Assembly (NCBI GenBank): GCA_029945375.1 | Contig: CM057065.1 | Span: 1,550,001-1,614,000 of the forward strand | Direction of reading: 5' to 3' | Length of the DNA stretch: 64,000 bases | DNA from: Agaricus subrufescens | Taxonomy: Eukaryota > Basidiomycota > Agaricomycetes > Agaricales > Agaricaceae | In this document: positions 50,370-63,200 of the stretch, piece by piece | Layout of the letters: each line of letters opens with the position of its first letter | How positions within the stretch are numbered: position 1 is the stretch's first letter | Position numbers and translations under genes: made by a program | Notes under the pieces: model-generated | Told to the model about the DNA's origin: nothing | What the model saw: only the letters and a program-made list of their open reading frames with translations | The model's database searches: none

Positions 50370-53300
50370 ATGAAGTCCAACTACAAGGTCAGTCCCGCCC
50401 GCCAGTGCTTCCCGACCGCCGTTCACCCGCCCCAGTTCTCAAACATCTGTGGAACAGTGTACAGGCAGGGCAACGTGCTCTTCACTCCCGACGGGAACAC
50501 CCTCTTCAGTCCCGTTGGAAACCGCGTCTCTGTCTTTGACCTCGTAAAGTAATTTCCTGGTCTTCTCGTCCCGCGGCCTCTTTTTCATGCGCCCTGCAGT
50601 AATAAATCATGGACATATGCGTTCGAAAACAGGAAAAATATAGCTGCCCTAGCTCTGAGCCCCGATGGCAATGTCCTCATCTCAGTAGACGAAGGCATGT
50701 CTCCTCCGCATATATCGTGGTAATACATCCTCATATCTCCTAGATGGGCGATCCCTGTTAGTCAACGCGAAACGGGGTGTTGTACTTCATCACTTCAATT
50801 TCAAAAAACCCGTCCGAGATATCAAATTCTCACCGGATGGAAAGTAAGCCCCTACATCGCTCCTAAGTTCTCATTTTCCCAATCCCTACAGGTACATTGC
50901 TGCCACACACGGCTCGCATATACAAGTATGGTGTACGCCAAATCACCTTGTGCGAGAATTCGCACCTTTCAACCTCCATAGAACCTATACTGGCCATCAT
51001 GACGATGTATTAAGCGTGACATGGTCGCCAGATTCATCGCAAGTCGCTGTCTCCTCCAATCTCAACCGATAACTGACAAACTACTAGATGCTTCATAACT
51101 ACGTCTCGAGACATGACTGCGCGACTCTTCACACTTCATCCTCTAGAGGGCTTCCGTCCCAAGACCTTCGCCGGACACAAAGATGCTATTCTCAGCGCAT
51201 ACTTTGCAGAAAACGGAAAGACGGTACATACCACTCTCTTGCCAATAAACATGTGTTAATTGCTTCTATATAGATATATACAGTCAGTCGGGACGGTGCT
51301 GTCTTTACATGGAAAAAGAAAAACATGGATGAGGGTGACGTCTCTATGTCGGATGACGACCCCACTACTTCCATACCAAAAGCGTCTACACCCAGTATGG
51401 GTAACGCAATCGCCAACACACGCTGGGGTGTTTTCAAACGCAATTATTTTAACCAAGAACGGACCAGAGTCGTCTGTACCACTTTCCACCGTCCTTCCAA
51501 CCTTCTCGTCGTTGGTTTCTCCACCGGTATCTTCGGGCTATGGGAAATGCCCTCCTTCACGAACGTGCACACGCTCAGTATATCCCAAGAAAAAATCACA
51601 TCGGTCGCCATCAATGCCTCAGGCGAGTGGCTAGCTTTTGGCGCGAAGAAGCTCGGCCAACTTCTCGTATGGGAGTGGCAATCTGAGTCATACGTTCTTA
51701 AGCAACAAGGTCACTACTTTGATGTCAACACCCTTGCCTACGCTCCAGATGGTCAGACCGTAGCAACCGGTGGTGACGACGGCAAGGTTAAAATTTGGTC
51801 CACGTATTCCGGATTTTGCTTCGTCACATTCACGGAGCATACTGCCCCCGTAACCACCGTTGCCTTCGCGAAGCAAGGAAATGTCCTCTTCTCAGCTTCT
51901 CTTGATGGCACTGTGCGTGCTTTCGACTTGATACGGTACCGTAACTTTCGAACGTTCACCTCCCCCTTCCCTGTCCAATTCTCATCTCTTGCCGTCGACC
52001 CCTCAGGTGAGGTCGTCGCCGCTGGATCTACAGATTCATTCGAAGTCTTCCTCTGGTCCGTACAAACGGGGAAACTCTTGGATATTCTGACTGGACATGA
52101 GGGTCCTGTCAGCGCTCTGGCATTCTCACCCACAGGTACCAATCAACTTGCGAGCGCGTCTTGGGATAGGACTATTAGGGTTTGGAGTGTATTCGGCCGT
52201 TCAAGGGCCGTTGAACCCTTTCAGTTGTCTTCGGACGTTCTAGCAATTGCTTTTCGGCCTGATGGACAGGAACTCGCTGCTTCTACTCTAAATGGCCAAA
52301 TTACTTTCTTTAATATCCAGGAAAGTAAACAGACGAACGTTATCGATGGAAGAAGGGACGTCTCCGGCGGACGGAAAGCGGATGATCGCGTGTCAGCCGC
52401 GAATAATTCCTCAGGAAAATCGTACAACAGTCTGTCTTACACCGCTGATGGCAGCTGTCTCTTGGCCGGGGGTAACAGCAAGTACGTTGTGCTTTATGAC
52501 GTACGAGAGGGGGAGGGTATTATGGTAAAGAAATACCAGATCAGTCAAAATCTGTCATTGGACGGAACGGAGGAATTTTTGGACAGTCGGAAGATTAATG
52601 ATGCGGGGATCAACATTGACCTCATCGATACACGAGGTGACGAGAGTGATCTAGAAGATAGACTAGACCATAGTTTGCCTGGCGCAAGTCATGGAGCAGG
52701 TGATATGTCCGTTCGTCGGTATCGTCAGGAAGCACGGACGAAGTGCATTCAGTTTTCGCCGACGGGAAGAGCATGGGCTGCCGCATCAACGGAAGGACTC
52801 TTAATTTACTCGCTGGACGAATCCGTCTCGTTCGATCCATTCGACCTTTCTATCGACCTCACTCCACAAGCTATTCTTGATGTATTGGAGTCCCGCGAAT
52901 ATCTTAAAGCGCTCGTTATGGCGTTTAGACTCAGCGAGAAAAGACTGGTTCAAAAGGTTTACGAGTGCATACCAAGAAGCGATATACGACTGATTTCACG
53001 ACAACTCCCGGCGATGTGTATTCCCTTGTTGCTACGATTCATTGCGGAGCATTTAGAGCGTAGTCCCCATTTGGAGTTTGACTTGATATGGGTGAATACT
53101 CTCTTGATGACTCATGGGCGGATGCTTAGGGATCGCTCTGGAGAATATGCGAGTGTATTTCGGATGTTGCAAAAGGGATTGGGAGATTTTGAGCAGACGA
53201 TATCGAAAGTGTGAGTTGTCTGGTTTCTTATTCTTATTGTACCTTGGGATTTCAATCCCTAGGATTCCACCCTTTCCGACTTGTCATTTATTTCCTACTA

Positions 53301-53436
53301 TATGAACTAACGGAGACCCTGGATTCTTTTGTTTGCTTCTTCTAGGTGCGAAGAGAACTCGTCGACCCTGCGATATTTGATTGATCAATCAGAGTCTTAT
53401 CAAGAAAGGAACAGAGACATGGTGTCGGTCTCGTAA
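50370..53436 (+). CDS. PWP2: U3 snoRNP/UTP-B component Pwp2 (Utp1)
   Basis: WD40 protein of the UTP-B complex, needed for 18S rRNA processing in the nucleolar small-subunit processome. Seven exons: 50370-50548, 50600-50694, 50744-50843, 50892-51038, 51088-51223, 51274-53210 and 53346-53436; 894 aa, close to the yeast protein. Starts with MKSNYKVSPARQC and FSNICGTVYRQGNVLFTPDG as in the family. Repeated WD-type blades run to about residue 640 (for example GHHDDVLSVTWSPDSSCF, GHYFDVNTLAYAPDG, EHTAPVTTVAFAKQG, GHEGPVSALAFSPTG). The C-terminal Utp12 domain is about 690-810 (LTPQAILDVLESREYLKA, LVQKVYECIPRSDI). Introns 2 (50695) and 4 (51039) both require GC donors. Stop TAA after SVS. No lesions. 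Confidence 0.95.
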
Positions 53437-54649
53437 TAAAAGGAACCTGAAAGGAACAAAAGCTATTGGCATCACTCCGACGGGTGGGCCTAGGTAGGCT
53501 CAATTCGGTCATAGAACATTTACACTATACTTTGTTTGATCCCACTTTCAATAACACGTTCCTGATGAAATGTACAGTCGTAGAATATCGACTATTGGGT
53601 CCGTGAATACGGGCTTAAGAGCGAGCGACAGCAACAAGACAATGGCCCGAGAAGAAGCCCTTCTTTGGGTGATTTACGTTATTAACATCTTCTTGCGCTC
53701 TCATGCTTGTCAAAGATGGATGATTTAGCAGGTTAATACAACAGAGAACAGAACCCCAGGAATCGGACCTGTATATCCGTGATCGGCCGAGCTCGGTGTC
53801 TCAAGAGGGGAATAATATAAAAATCAGAAAGGATTGCGGGTTCTTTTTCTTCAAGTAAGGTTCGCAGGTCGAAAATCATTTGGCTCTTTTATCCAATTGT
53901 GGGGGTACCCCTTATTTGATCATCCGCGATTGTATATGTACCCTTCTCTTCGTATTATCCCGATGAGTCTGGGTCTTACCACAGAAAGATTGTTCTGGCT
54001 AACCCGAACAGAAGTTTTTTAAGGAACGGGTGTGGCATGCGTTACCCTAAGGAAAATCCGTGGTCTCGGTGCTGTAGGGTGGTGGTGGAGGTATGGCTGT
54101 CCGATGATATGGAACTTTTTGCTATATTTGACTGATCGATTGAATGGAGGAGATTGATAACGAGAGTTTGGATGGATGATAACGACGGAGGAGAAAGAAA
54201 GAGTTGTCATGAGGTATGGTGGAGATAAGTTTGTTATTTAGGACTGTGCTTGATGTCATTGCCTTGTGGTACAGTAGACCTCATGGTGTCATCGTTGTCT
54301 ATGGGTTCTTGGGATCTGGGGATTGGTGGGATCTGTATGTTTGGTCCTCTGGGAAGAGGATCGTTGGAACTGGTATGTCGTTTCCGGAAATAGGCTGTTG
54401 AAACTTTGTTTGATACATAGACTGCTTTACAGAATCCTGACTAGCGCCAAAGTCAAAATGAAGTAATATAGAAGAATGGTACGAAAATCATTGTGACATG
54501 CATGATGATGTCTCACTAAGCATGTCATAAACAAAGAGAAGAAGGGAAGTTATATGTAAGAACCGTAATACTGGTCCGATGTGCGTTCTTCATTCAATGC
54601 TTGCTACCTCCTCTATTACTGTGTCCTCGCTAGTGGGATTTAATCTCGA
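53437..54649. other. Spacer after PWP2, nothing convincing
   Basis: About 1.2 kb between PWP2 (+) and the tiny minus-strand gene (convergent). Short ORFs at 53834-54022 (+), 54019-54210 (−) and 54216-54401 (+) have no recognisable family and no supporting splice partners. It presumably contains both 3' untranslated regions. Confidence 0.4.
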
Positions 54650-54960
54650 GTGGTCGATAATTTTTTAAGTTCTGGGGTGAGAACAAAATGAATTGGGACT
54701 AGTACTTACTTTGCTTTCTGTCCGCGGGGCGAGTGTGATTGGGTCTGTTACCTTCGCCAAAATAGCCGGCGTAATATGCTACGCCCGTAAGCCCCATAAG
54801 ACCAGCGATGCCTAATACCTGTTTCAAGCCAAGGTGAGTTTCTTTAGGTAACTAGACATCTTTGTATGAAACATACTACTCGTTGGTTTTCTTTCTTGAC
54901 CTTGGCAGGATCTTTGTTGGCTCCTGAAGCCATTTGACGAACAACACGGGATGCAAACAT
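54650..54960 (-). CDS. Very small single-span membrane protein, probably mitochondrial
   Basis: Minus strand, two or three exons. Exon 1 54960-54877 gives MFASRVVRQMASGANKDPAK plus VKKENQRV. Exon 2 starts at 54818 with VLGIAGLMGLTGVAYYAGYF followed by GEGNRPNHTRPADRKQ. If exon 2 is not spliced it ends at the TAG 54699-54701 (…KQSKY). If the good donor GTAAGT at 54709 is used, a third exon (54671-54650) gives a basic end KLKKLSTTRD; the span listed uses this form. Either is about 70-76 aa. An Arg-bearing start without acidic residues, a lysine-rich middle and one glycine-rich hydrophobic segment suggest an inner mitochondrial membrane microprotein; I do not recognise the family. Both introns have standard GT–AG ends and close in phase. 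Confidence 0.6.
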
Positions 54961-57900
54961 GATTTTAACTGGGCTGGTTGGGTAATGAGAGAAGAGAACC
55001 AAGTGGAAAAATCGAGAGAAAATTCCTTCGAGTTATATAAGACGCACATGTCCAACGTCTGGACCTCTTTCGCAGAACTGATGTCATAAGTGGCGACTAT
55101 GTGGAGACATATTGTTTCATAGGTAGCATGTGAGTTGTTATTTTAATAGCTTTGGCTGTTTGTTGCCGCGCGACTTGTATGGAAACTTGTGTAGGGATCC
55201 CAGCCATTTTCGCCACACGAAGTCACGGTTGCTTCTGAGAGAGAGAAACGGAACAAGAAGTTATCGCTAAGTAGCCAATTTAATCCACAAATCAAGGAAC
55301 GAAATTGACATATAGGTACATACCGTTTCTCACTAGACTATTGGATGCCACCTTGAGTCTAAATCCACTCTAACTTGATTGTAGGCGAGGTCCAGACTCT
55401 GAGCCCAGGGAAGAGCTCCAATCACGTGAACCGACGATCACCCAAAAAGGGTCCCGGTTTTCTGTTCAGAGTTGATCGAGAACAACGATCGAGACCTCTC
55501 AAGGGTTCCTGAATTAAGTGTGCATATTCTGTTGGTTGGAACTGATTTACTGATGACGTTTAATATCGAAATTATTGGGCTCGCGTTTTTTTTCCAATGT
55601 TCTATCAACCAAGAGTATCCAACGGTACCGAAAATGGCCCTGCCGAGCGTTAGTAGTTTCGATTCCTTGAAAACCCGCTTCTACTCTTCGGACAATCGAT
55701 TAATATGGAGCTTCCAGCGCTCATACTAGACGACGGCAGATCATCTTGAGATATGCCGCTATATCTTATTTTGTTTTAGACCGATTACGGTAGCTGCTTG
55801 CTGGAATTTTCGCACATGCTCTTGGCAAATCAATTCAAAAGACCCATACTAATACAATGTCACTAGCACCGACTCATCCCAAGTTGTACTAATGATTTTA
55901 TTGGCTTGCTGCGGGTTGGAGAAGTGGACGACATCGAAACCCTTTTTCGTCATGCTTGAGAATCACGAGTATGATGGCCACACGTCGGGTATCTCTAAGA
56001 AATTTTACCCAATTCAAAACACCATGTCACGTCCGACAGTATCTTATCTTCCATGGGACATGAGGCCAGGTTTTCAGACTAAAGTATGGCTGGGCATGGA
56101 TCACGAGTTGATACAATACTTTTTGAAGAAGCATGGCCAGGCTGGCCCAGGATATCCCAGAATTTGTGTGAGAGGGTTTTGAATGAACGATATTCTTGCC
56201 CTCTTCAGTTAGTACCAGGGGCCTTCCCTTCTAATTATGACAACGATAATATTGAAGTAGAGTTCGGTATGCTTACCCTGAGCTAAGATTTCAACCCGTA
56301 TTCCCTTCTAACGTGATGCAATAAACCCATAACCATCATCATCATATGATACACATATAAGTTTAATCAAAGTCAAATTTGAACGCAACCTGGCAGATGT
56401 TGTCCCCTGGTAACAGACAACCCCAATCTTTCACAACAATGAGCAGTTACTGAGTATAGAACGTAAACCCTTTGACAGGACGTGGGTCTAGCCTCCGTTC
56501 GGACATGTAGCGTGGTACAGTGGGAAATCATATGATCACTCAGGATTCTACCACGAGGAATCCCTATGAGGTCGCAGTTCCGAACAACAATTGACTTTAC
56601 TAGGTATTTACTCGGTGATACGAAACTGAAGTGAAAGCGACAGCGACTAGGTTTAATCCCGCAGCAGATGTCTACCATATCAACAAAGTCCGGCCGAATA
56701 ACGCCCAGCACGGAACTCAGTCAGTGGCAACTGGGGTGACTCCTCAGGATACTTAATTATATATACACTAATCAGACAGAAAGGCACAGACGTGGCGCCT
56801 ACTCAACGGTTGATTATATACAGTTGATCCAATCTGATGCTCTTGAGTTATGTGAAAGGATTTCGATTGTGGGCTTCTAATTGCCAAGTCTGTGCGCCGG
56901 CTCCCTCAGAAACCACCTTTGAAAGCCGTAACGGTCTTGTATAGGCACCCTACAGGGACGGAGATGTCGAATCCGCCTGAACCAAATTAGTATCACATAA
57001 CGATCCCGAAGTTTCGCTGAGATCGAAACTAGTAATAGTAAAGCTGCACAGCCTTTTTTTTTCTTGGTCAATAGCTGGCCAGCGCTAGAAGACCAGTCTA
57101 TACCAAGGCTTCTAATCCCATCGCTGGGAACAAGACACGTCTCCAAATGCCGGCTAGTCCTTGGCCAAACCAAAAGTGGCCGAAAATTTAACGGTAAACG
57201 AGATGGGAAAGTCTATGCGCTGAACTTAATATGCTAGCTGAAATTTTCGCGAGGTCTCCCAGTGGTAGATATGTACTCCTCGGGTTTGCTGCCAATCCCT
57301 GGGTACACTGATACGTCACCCGGAAAATCGGAAGGCATTTCTTTTCATCGAGGAAGCACTCTCACTCCATGACACTTCTAATTCAGTTGAGAATGAGAAG
57401 GTCGTAGACAACGTTTATCCAGCCTCTAAATAGCCACAGAGATACGGTCGGGCCCGACTTTGAACCATTGATAAGTTTTAATATATATATCGACTTCAGG
57501 ATCGAATATACCCAGTTAGCCAGTATGCTTGATTTGAAGCTTGAATGGAGCTCGGAACTATAACTCCCTTCGCTGAAAAGGAGAATCCAGACACACTAAG
57601 CCCGAGTGGGCCGGGAGCCGAGTGTTACAAGCTATGAAAGGCTCATGGACAAGTCAACAGCATCTCCCACTGACCACATGAGCAACTGACCAACACTTGC
57701 GCGATAACCAGTTTTCTCTCAAGAAACCGGTCAGATCGTTCGAAACTGGGCGACCAGAAGAGTACGTGTGCTGAGGTGGCGTCTTCCCAAGAGGCGATAA
57801 TTTTAGGACCCCTTGATCACCGCCTCGAGAGAATTGGGGTACTGATGAGGGCAGCGCCAACGACTTGAGAAGGAACCCCAGCTCTTCAATATGAATTGCT

Positions 57901-58238
57901 GACACTACCATGCTAGTGAAAGCGATTGATCGGCTCTCATGGACACGCCTCATTGTGCGGCTTCGTTTTCTCAACAAGAGCCCCCTGAAACATAATCAAG
58001 TCGATTGGTCCCCCAAACAGGAACACCTGGACTAGGTAGACCGCAGCAACAGCCAACCTCACTCGGAGGCACTTCCGAGTTTTGCAGTACCAGTTGCCCA
58101 ATTGCCCAGCACACGAGGTTGTAGAGGCTAGATTGGCAGCTCCGGTAAGATAAGGTAGGGCCATAAGGTGGACTTGTGCCGCTTCGTGTCTGAATTCTGT
58201 TCTGAAGTGCACCAAAACTCCGCATGTTGATGATCGCC

Positions 58239-58272
58239 CAGTTTTGGAAAACTGGTCCACTGAGGACCAGTT
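58239..58272. repeat. Interlocked perfect inverted repeats
   Basis: CCAGTTTT-GG-AAAACTGG (58239-58256) overlaps AACTGGTCC-ACTGA-GGACCAGTT (58250-58272). The two hairpins share the AACTGG segment and so are mutually exclusive. Arms are 8 and 9 bp without mismatch. Confidence 0.7.
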
Positions 58273-59053
58273 GCTCGACAAGGTTAGGCGGACTTGCCGG
58301 TGGTCCGTGAAACGTGCGAGAACCAAGAGACCAAGGAACCATCCGGAAGAGTGTGAATACAGGCCACAAGTCCCAGTCAATATGAGTCCCATGTCCGGGA
58401 AGCTCCAGATCCGGGATGGGACGGAATACCCGTCGTTACCATCCCCCGCAGATGGAAGGAGAAGAAAACATTGCGCGCCGCGTTATTTTTTGTCTCTTTT
58501 TCCTTTGAATAGCCACTTACCCCTTTCATTCCCGTCGACTAGTTTCATAAAGGTCTGGAGTTGCAAGCGAGATGACTGCCGAACGATATCGCTTGTTTAT
58601 GTTTAGGAAAGCGACGCTAGATTTTTTGGCTCCCTATTTTCATCTCCGGAGGCTCGAGAGAAATCTCGCTTATAGTAGGAAGGTGAAGAGATTCGTAAAG
58701 TCATGCCGGGTGGGACGAACGCTGATCAACATTTATTTCAGATGCACGTGAAACTGCCAAAGTAACTCGATCAGCAAGGAAGCTGGAAGTTGGCAAGTGC
58801 ACCACTGATTCACTGGATTGAAGACTCTTTTGGCGGAACACAGCCCGCTGGAATTTCATCAAACGCGATGTGACAGTTGCCCGTTATATTTCTCTCTGTT
58901 CAGAGACTTGAATGTTGGGGCTTGCCACATTGATAGATCGGCTTTGACACATATCGCCTTGATAAAGAGAGTAAAATCAGGATCATATACCCAAGTCGTA
59001 AGTGTTGATCGTCTGTGTCACTTAGGTCATGCCACGAAGAACATACACACACG

Positions 59054-59072
59054 TATATATATATATATATAT
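59054..59072. repeat. TA dinucleotide microsatellite
   Basis: About nine TA units directly after a CACACACG stretch. Non-coding; likely length-variable between strains. Confidence 0.85.
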
Positions 59073-59970
59073 CACTGGATAAGGACGAATCAGAGGGATT
59101 CAGTAAGGCATGAGGCCTTGAGGCTTGAAACCCAAGGAAAAGGTAACTGGCGGCTGCAGGGAAGCAAGTGCATGTGAACTGTGCATACATATCTGAGTCT
59201 AACTGTGATGAGGTCCTGCTAACAAATCTCCCTAAGGACTTGTCAATCACGATGCATGATGCATGACGCTGCAAAACAATGACGCCTGCTTGACGTCACA
59301 GTATAGTCCTCATGTTCGTTTCATCGCTATTCTCGTTGGTAATCAGAGCGCGCTGATCAAGTACTGATGAGGATATCAACCCAAAAAGCAATGTTCACGG
59401 TCCAATAAATAGATTACACATATACAGGGGGTATACCAGGTACTAGAGATGAGTTATATACTTGAGTCAATGCCATAAAATGTAGTCCTTCACTGGGGGA
59501 AGGAGCAAAAAACGAAACGAATTGCAACAATGTACCACAACAGAACAACACAGTGCTTTTAGACCAAGAAAAAAGTAGACCATGAAGAATGCATATCCAC
59601 CCGTCCACAAGAACAGATAAATCAACACGCGAGGGATGATGCGCAGTGTGTGTACCTCTGTTCTCTCGCCCGACCGGTCAACGGGGGCGGGCAGGGCCGA
59701 GGCTAAGCGTCGAACGATCGCGGGTGGGGCACCGGAACATAAGAGATGATGGTGCGCGGAAGGTAGTGTGTTGCGATGGGAACAGCGGAGACTCTCTAAT
59801 TGTGCGAACAGTAGACCACAGCATAGGGGGTGATGCGATACGAGTGCCGATCGGTGAGTATGGGGCGAGTGCAGGCTAAGTTCTTGAGCCCGCGAGGCCA
59901 GGATGCGAGCAAGGTCACGGGGGTATACAAAGGGAATATGGTGCGGAGTAGCCGCAACGGGTGATCCGAT

Positions 59971-60268
59971 TCATCGACGGGCGATATAGCGCCAGTACTT
60001 GGTGTTCGGAGGCTGTGCACAAAAGTTAATGTTTTGTTGAAGACGCGGTGAAGAACTTCGACTGACCTCTGTACCCGGAGTCGAGTCATCTAGAATGAAA
60101 AGGCGATGAGAAATTGTCGTGCACGGAAGACGAAACGCACTTACGATCACGGATGCACTCCCAGATATCGACCCCCCGTCCTCGAGGGTCCCAGACTCCA
60201 CATTGGCTGTACATGGGCCAGTGTACGTTGATTTCCCAAACTCTAGTGGCGTTGGCAATGACGGGCAT
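59971..60268 (-). CDS. Small spliced protein of 62 aa, Trp- and Arg-rich
   Basis: Three exons: 60268-60145, 60089-60067 and 60012-59971. Both introns (55 and 54 nt) have GT–AG ends, and phases 1 and 0 close exactly to a TGA. Product: MPVIANATRVWEINVHWP, then MYSQCGVWDPRGRGVDIWEC, then IRDHDSTPGTEPPNTKYW and RYIARR. It has five tryptophans, two cysteines (one in SQCGVW, one in WECIRD), no signal peptide and no membrane segment. Start context ACCATGC is good, and TGCATATAAACC near 60391 on the same strand could be a TATA element about 115 nt upstream. Family and function unknown; too short for routine ORF calling. Evidence is composition plus splice closure only. Confidence 0.55.
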
Positions 60269-63200
60269 GGTATGCGATGAGGGGAGCGGTGCGAGTTGAG
60301 AAGACAGTTCGGCTGGCTGGAGGGGAAATGCCCAGAAGACTTGTGAACGACAGAGAACGGACAGCAGGGAGGAGTGGTTTATATGCAAAACCATTAGATC
60401 GCAGTGACAAACCGAGATGCAGCTGGGTTACGGTATGTACTTCTTCCTCAACAATCGAGATCCCTCAGATCCATGGACGTCTTCCCTTTTCCGGCTGTCC
60501 TAATCTTGTCTCTCCCCTGCCAAATCCCGGTCGGATTCCCACTCGGATTCCCCTGCGGATTTACCCAGGATTTCCGTACTGCTGTCCACACTCCCCGATT
60601 TTCAGCCACAGTTTCGCATTTCGTACTCACTAGCGAAGCGGCGTCGCCGACAACCTCGATGGTCCTCATATTACAAATGCCCTTCACGATCTGAGGTCGA
60701 GGGCTTCGGTGGATCGCTGCCTTACCTCGCGCCATCAGCTGCCCACACCGAAGCAAGTGCTTCGGTTATGGGCCATCAATCGGTATACCTTCTGTCAGTA
60801 TTCGGGCTGCGAATATTTCAAAAATCACGTCCGGTCTTAGTGAGGGTCCTGTTTCCCGTCGAGCAGCACAGTCCCAACTCCATCTTGCCTTCGACAGATA
60901 TCCTCCGAGAACCCACCCTCCCACACTGAATCTCGAATACTGACTGACTGACTGGCCCCGAGTCTTAAGCGGACCACCTTCAAGGAGACATTCTTTCTAA
61001 TCCAAACCCTTCAGCCAGGATTGAGGGTCAGGGATAGAGACCCTTGAAAGCCAGCCAGCGGATTGCCCGAAGCATCCGATCGCCCGCCGCGATAAAAGCA
61101 GCATACTTCCCGAATTCGGTCCTTCGGCGAGCAATTTTGAATCCGAAAGATAAGACATTGACTGCTACTGCTATCTGTGTTTGCTCTTGAGCTACCTTCA
61201 ACTAGAGACACTGCATCATCAATATAACTTATTTACCCGAGTATTGGCTTTCCTGAACATATCCTGGTGATTACCGCATTTGCCCGAGTCCGAAGCTGCA
61301 CTCGCACCAGCTACTATAAGAAGGTATTGTCAGGGAGGCCCACTGGGTTTCCAATGGCATCCAGAGCTTTTGTGGGCGTAGACCTTTGTCCTTCCATTTT
61401 AGGACCATGTCATCGAAACACGCACATCGTCTACCGAGAACATAGAAAATCGATCAGACAACCGAAACTCAATTAATATTAATGGCAGAGACATTCAAAC
61501 AACTGTAACTCGAGGATCAGTGCACAGACGGGGTCTATTGTATGGATTCTCGCAACTGTGTCGCTTTGAGCTTGAACCCTCAACCCCAGATGCTTCCAAA
61601 CGCCATTTGTCCTCGGCTCTCAGACTGGATTCTCTTCAGCTTTCGATGCACGGCTACCGGTTGATCTTACGGCCAACTCGTTGGCCGTTTCAGGGGCTTC
61701 GGGTCTAGAAGTAGCACGGGACCTGCAGAAGCGCAGTTACAATCACGGCGCTTTCGATCACATAAACTTCTCTCGCAATTGTGCTCACTATAGGCGGCAG
61801 GGTTTTGTTTGGTACAAGCCCGAATCACACAACTAAAAGCAACCCCACACTGGGATTCGAATAACAGAGCACTTATTGCTTTAGAATAGGAAAAAGGAAA
61901 TGTCCTTCTCGCCGAGGCACCTCGACGAAGCGTCAGATACCCGACGACGAAGTTCTTCCCATGCCCACACGCTGCAGTAGCACGAGGAGCCGGGTATAGG
62001 TAGAAGTACAATTTTTAAAAGTATGCATAGTCTGGACTTGCGACCTCCATCACGGTCTCTCGGTCTGTACAATCCTCCGAGCATCCCCGATGGATGTTCA
62101 AGCTTCGCAATGAGGACCGAACACAAGCTCGTACCTACATCATACATGACGGGTAAGTCTACCTATTACCAGCTATACTGTGCGTGGGCTCTGGCAGCGT
62201 AGTTCGTGCAAACGTCAATAAGGAACTAAGGCTACTCGCTATCTGTAAGTTCAAACTCTCCTCGAATATTGGGTGGCCGGGATGATTCATGTTCTCTTAG
62301 ATTCCAACAATAAATAGCTTATCAATCGTGTCCCTCGATCGTTCAGCTTCTTTCCCACTATTCCAAAACGGGCGTAGATAGCACCAATGGATTTTAGGCA
62401 CAGCTGACCGCGGCTGTAATTTTCTACATACTATGATTCAACCGGAACCAATAGTTTAAGCAGAAATTTCATTCCTCCTGCAGGTACTAGCCTAAAAAAG
62501 TCGCCATTGGAGCTTGGAGAGTGGGTTATGAACGAACAAAATGGTCGAGCACACATCATTAGGGACATTGCGCAGCCTCCGAAGAAAACGAGGCCATCGA
62601 CCACGGGTGTGATTAAATTCACGCGACTACCATCCACCTTCTGACCGGCTAGCATTTCACCATAACGTTCCAGGTTTAGTCCACTCACCCTTTTAGCTTT
62701 GTTCATGCACCAGGAACATGGCCAGGTGCACCCTGTATTAGAAGCAGTGGCGCAAGAGTCCCTTAGGAAATTCAATTTCCCTCTGTACATGACAGAAGAA
62801 TGGCCTCGTCAGAGGACATCGGGGAGCTAAAGAGATTATTTTGACCGAAGTCGATTTTCAAGTTGATCGGATGGAGCTTATCACAGGAGTACTCTAAGCT
62901 TTTCGAAAGAGCCTAGAAATAATGTATGGTTCATTCCTTTCCTATCTTATCTTTCATGTACTCGATAAGCAGCTAAATGTGCTTGTTCTTAACTCATGAC
63001 TCGTTTAATACTGCTGTATTGTATATATCCAGCTACATATGAAGTAGACCGCAGCTTTTCATTGGAGTGGAAGATAGTTCTATCGAAGGGGTGTGCTAGG
63101 TGTCATATTTTCGGCACAACATGGATGGCGTGACTATTCTTGTAAGAAGTGTAGTTTATGTGTCAACAGAGGGTAGATTAAATTCTGCCAAGAAGCCAAC

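Larger units (their letters stand above)
54961..59970. other. Five-kb gene-poor region
   Basis: Contains only short ORFs. Frames at 57937-58392 and 57971-58369 (−) and 58244-58606 (+) overlap and look like chance openings. Structured elements are an interlocked inverted repeat at 58239-58272, a TA microsatellite at 59054-59072 and a TGACGTCA at 59291-59298. No transposase, reverse transcriptase, integrase or long terminal repeat was seen. Confidence 0.4.

Noticed and set aside
57937..58392. 151-aa and 132-aa overlapping minus-strand frames
   Set aside because: Two different frames are open over the same bases, neither shows a motif, and splice joints do not combine them.
60448..60756. 102-aa minus-strand frame with an NPQGNPSGNPTG repeat
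   Set aside because: The repeat is explained by a short imperfect DNA repeat and nothing else supports coding.
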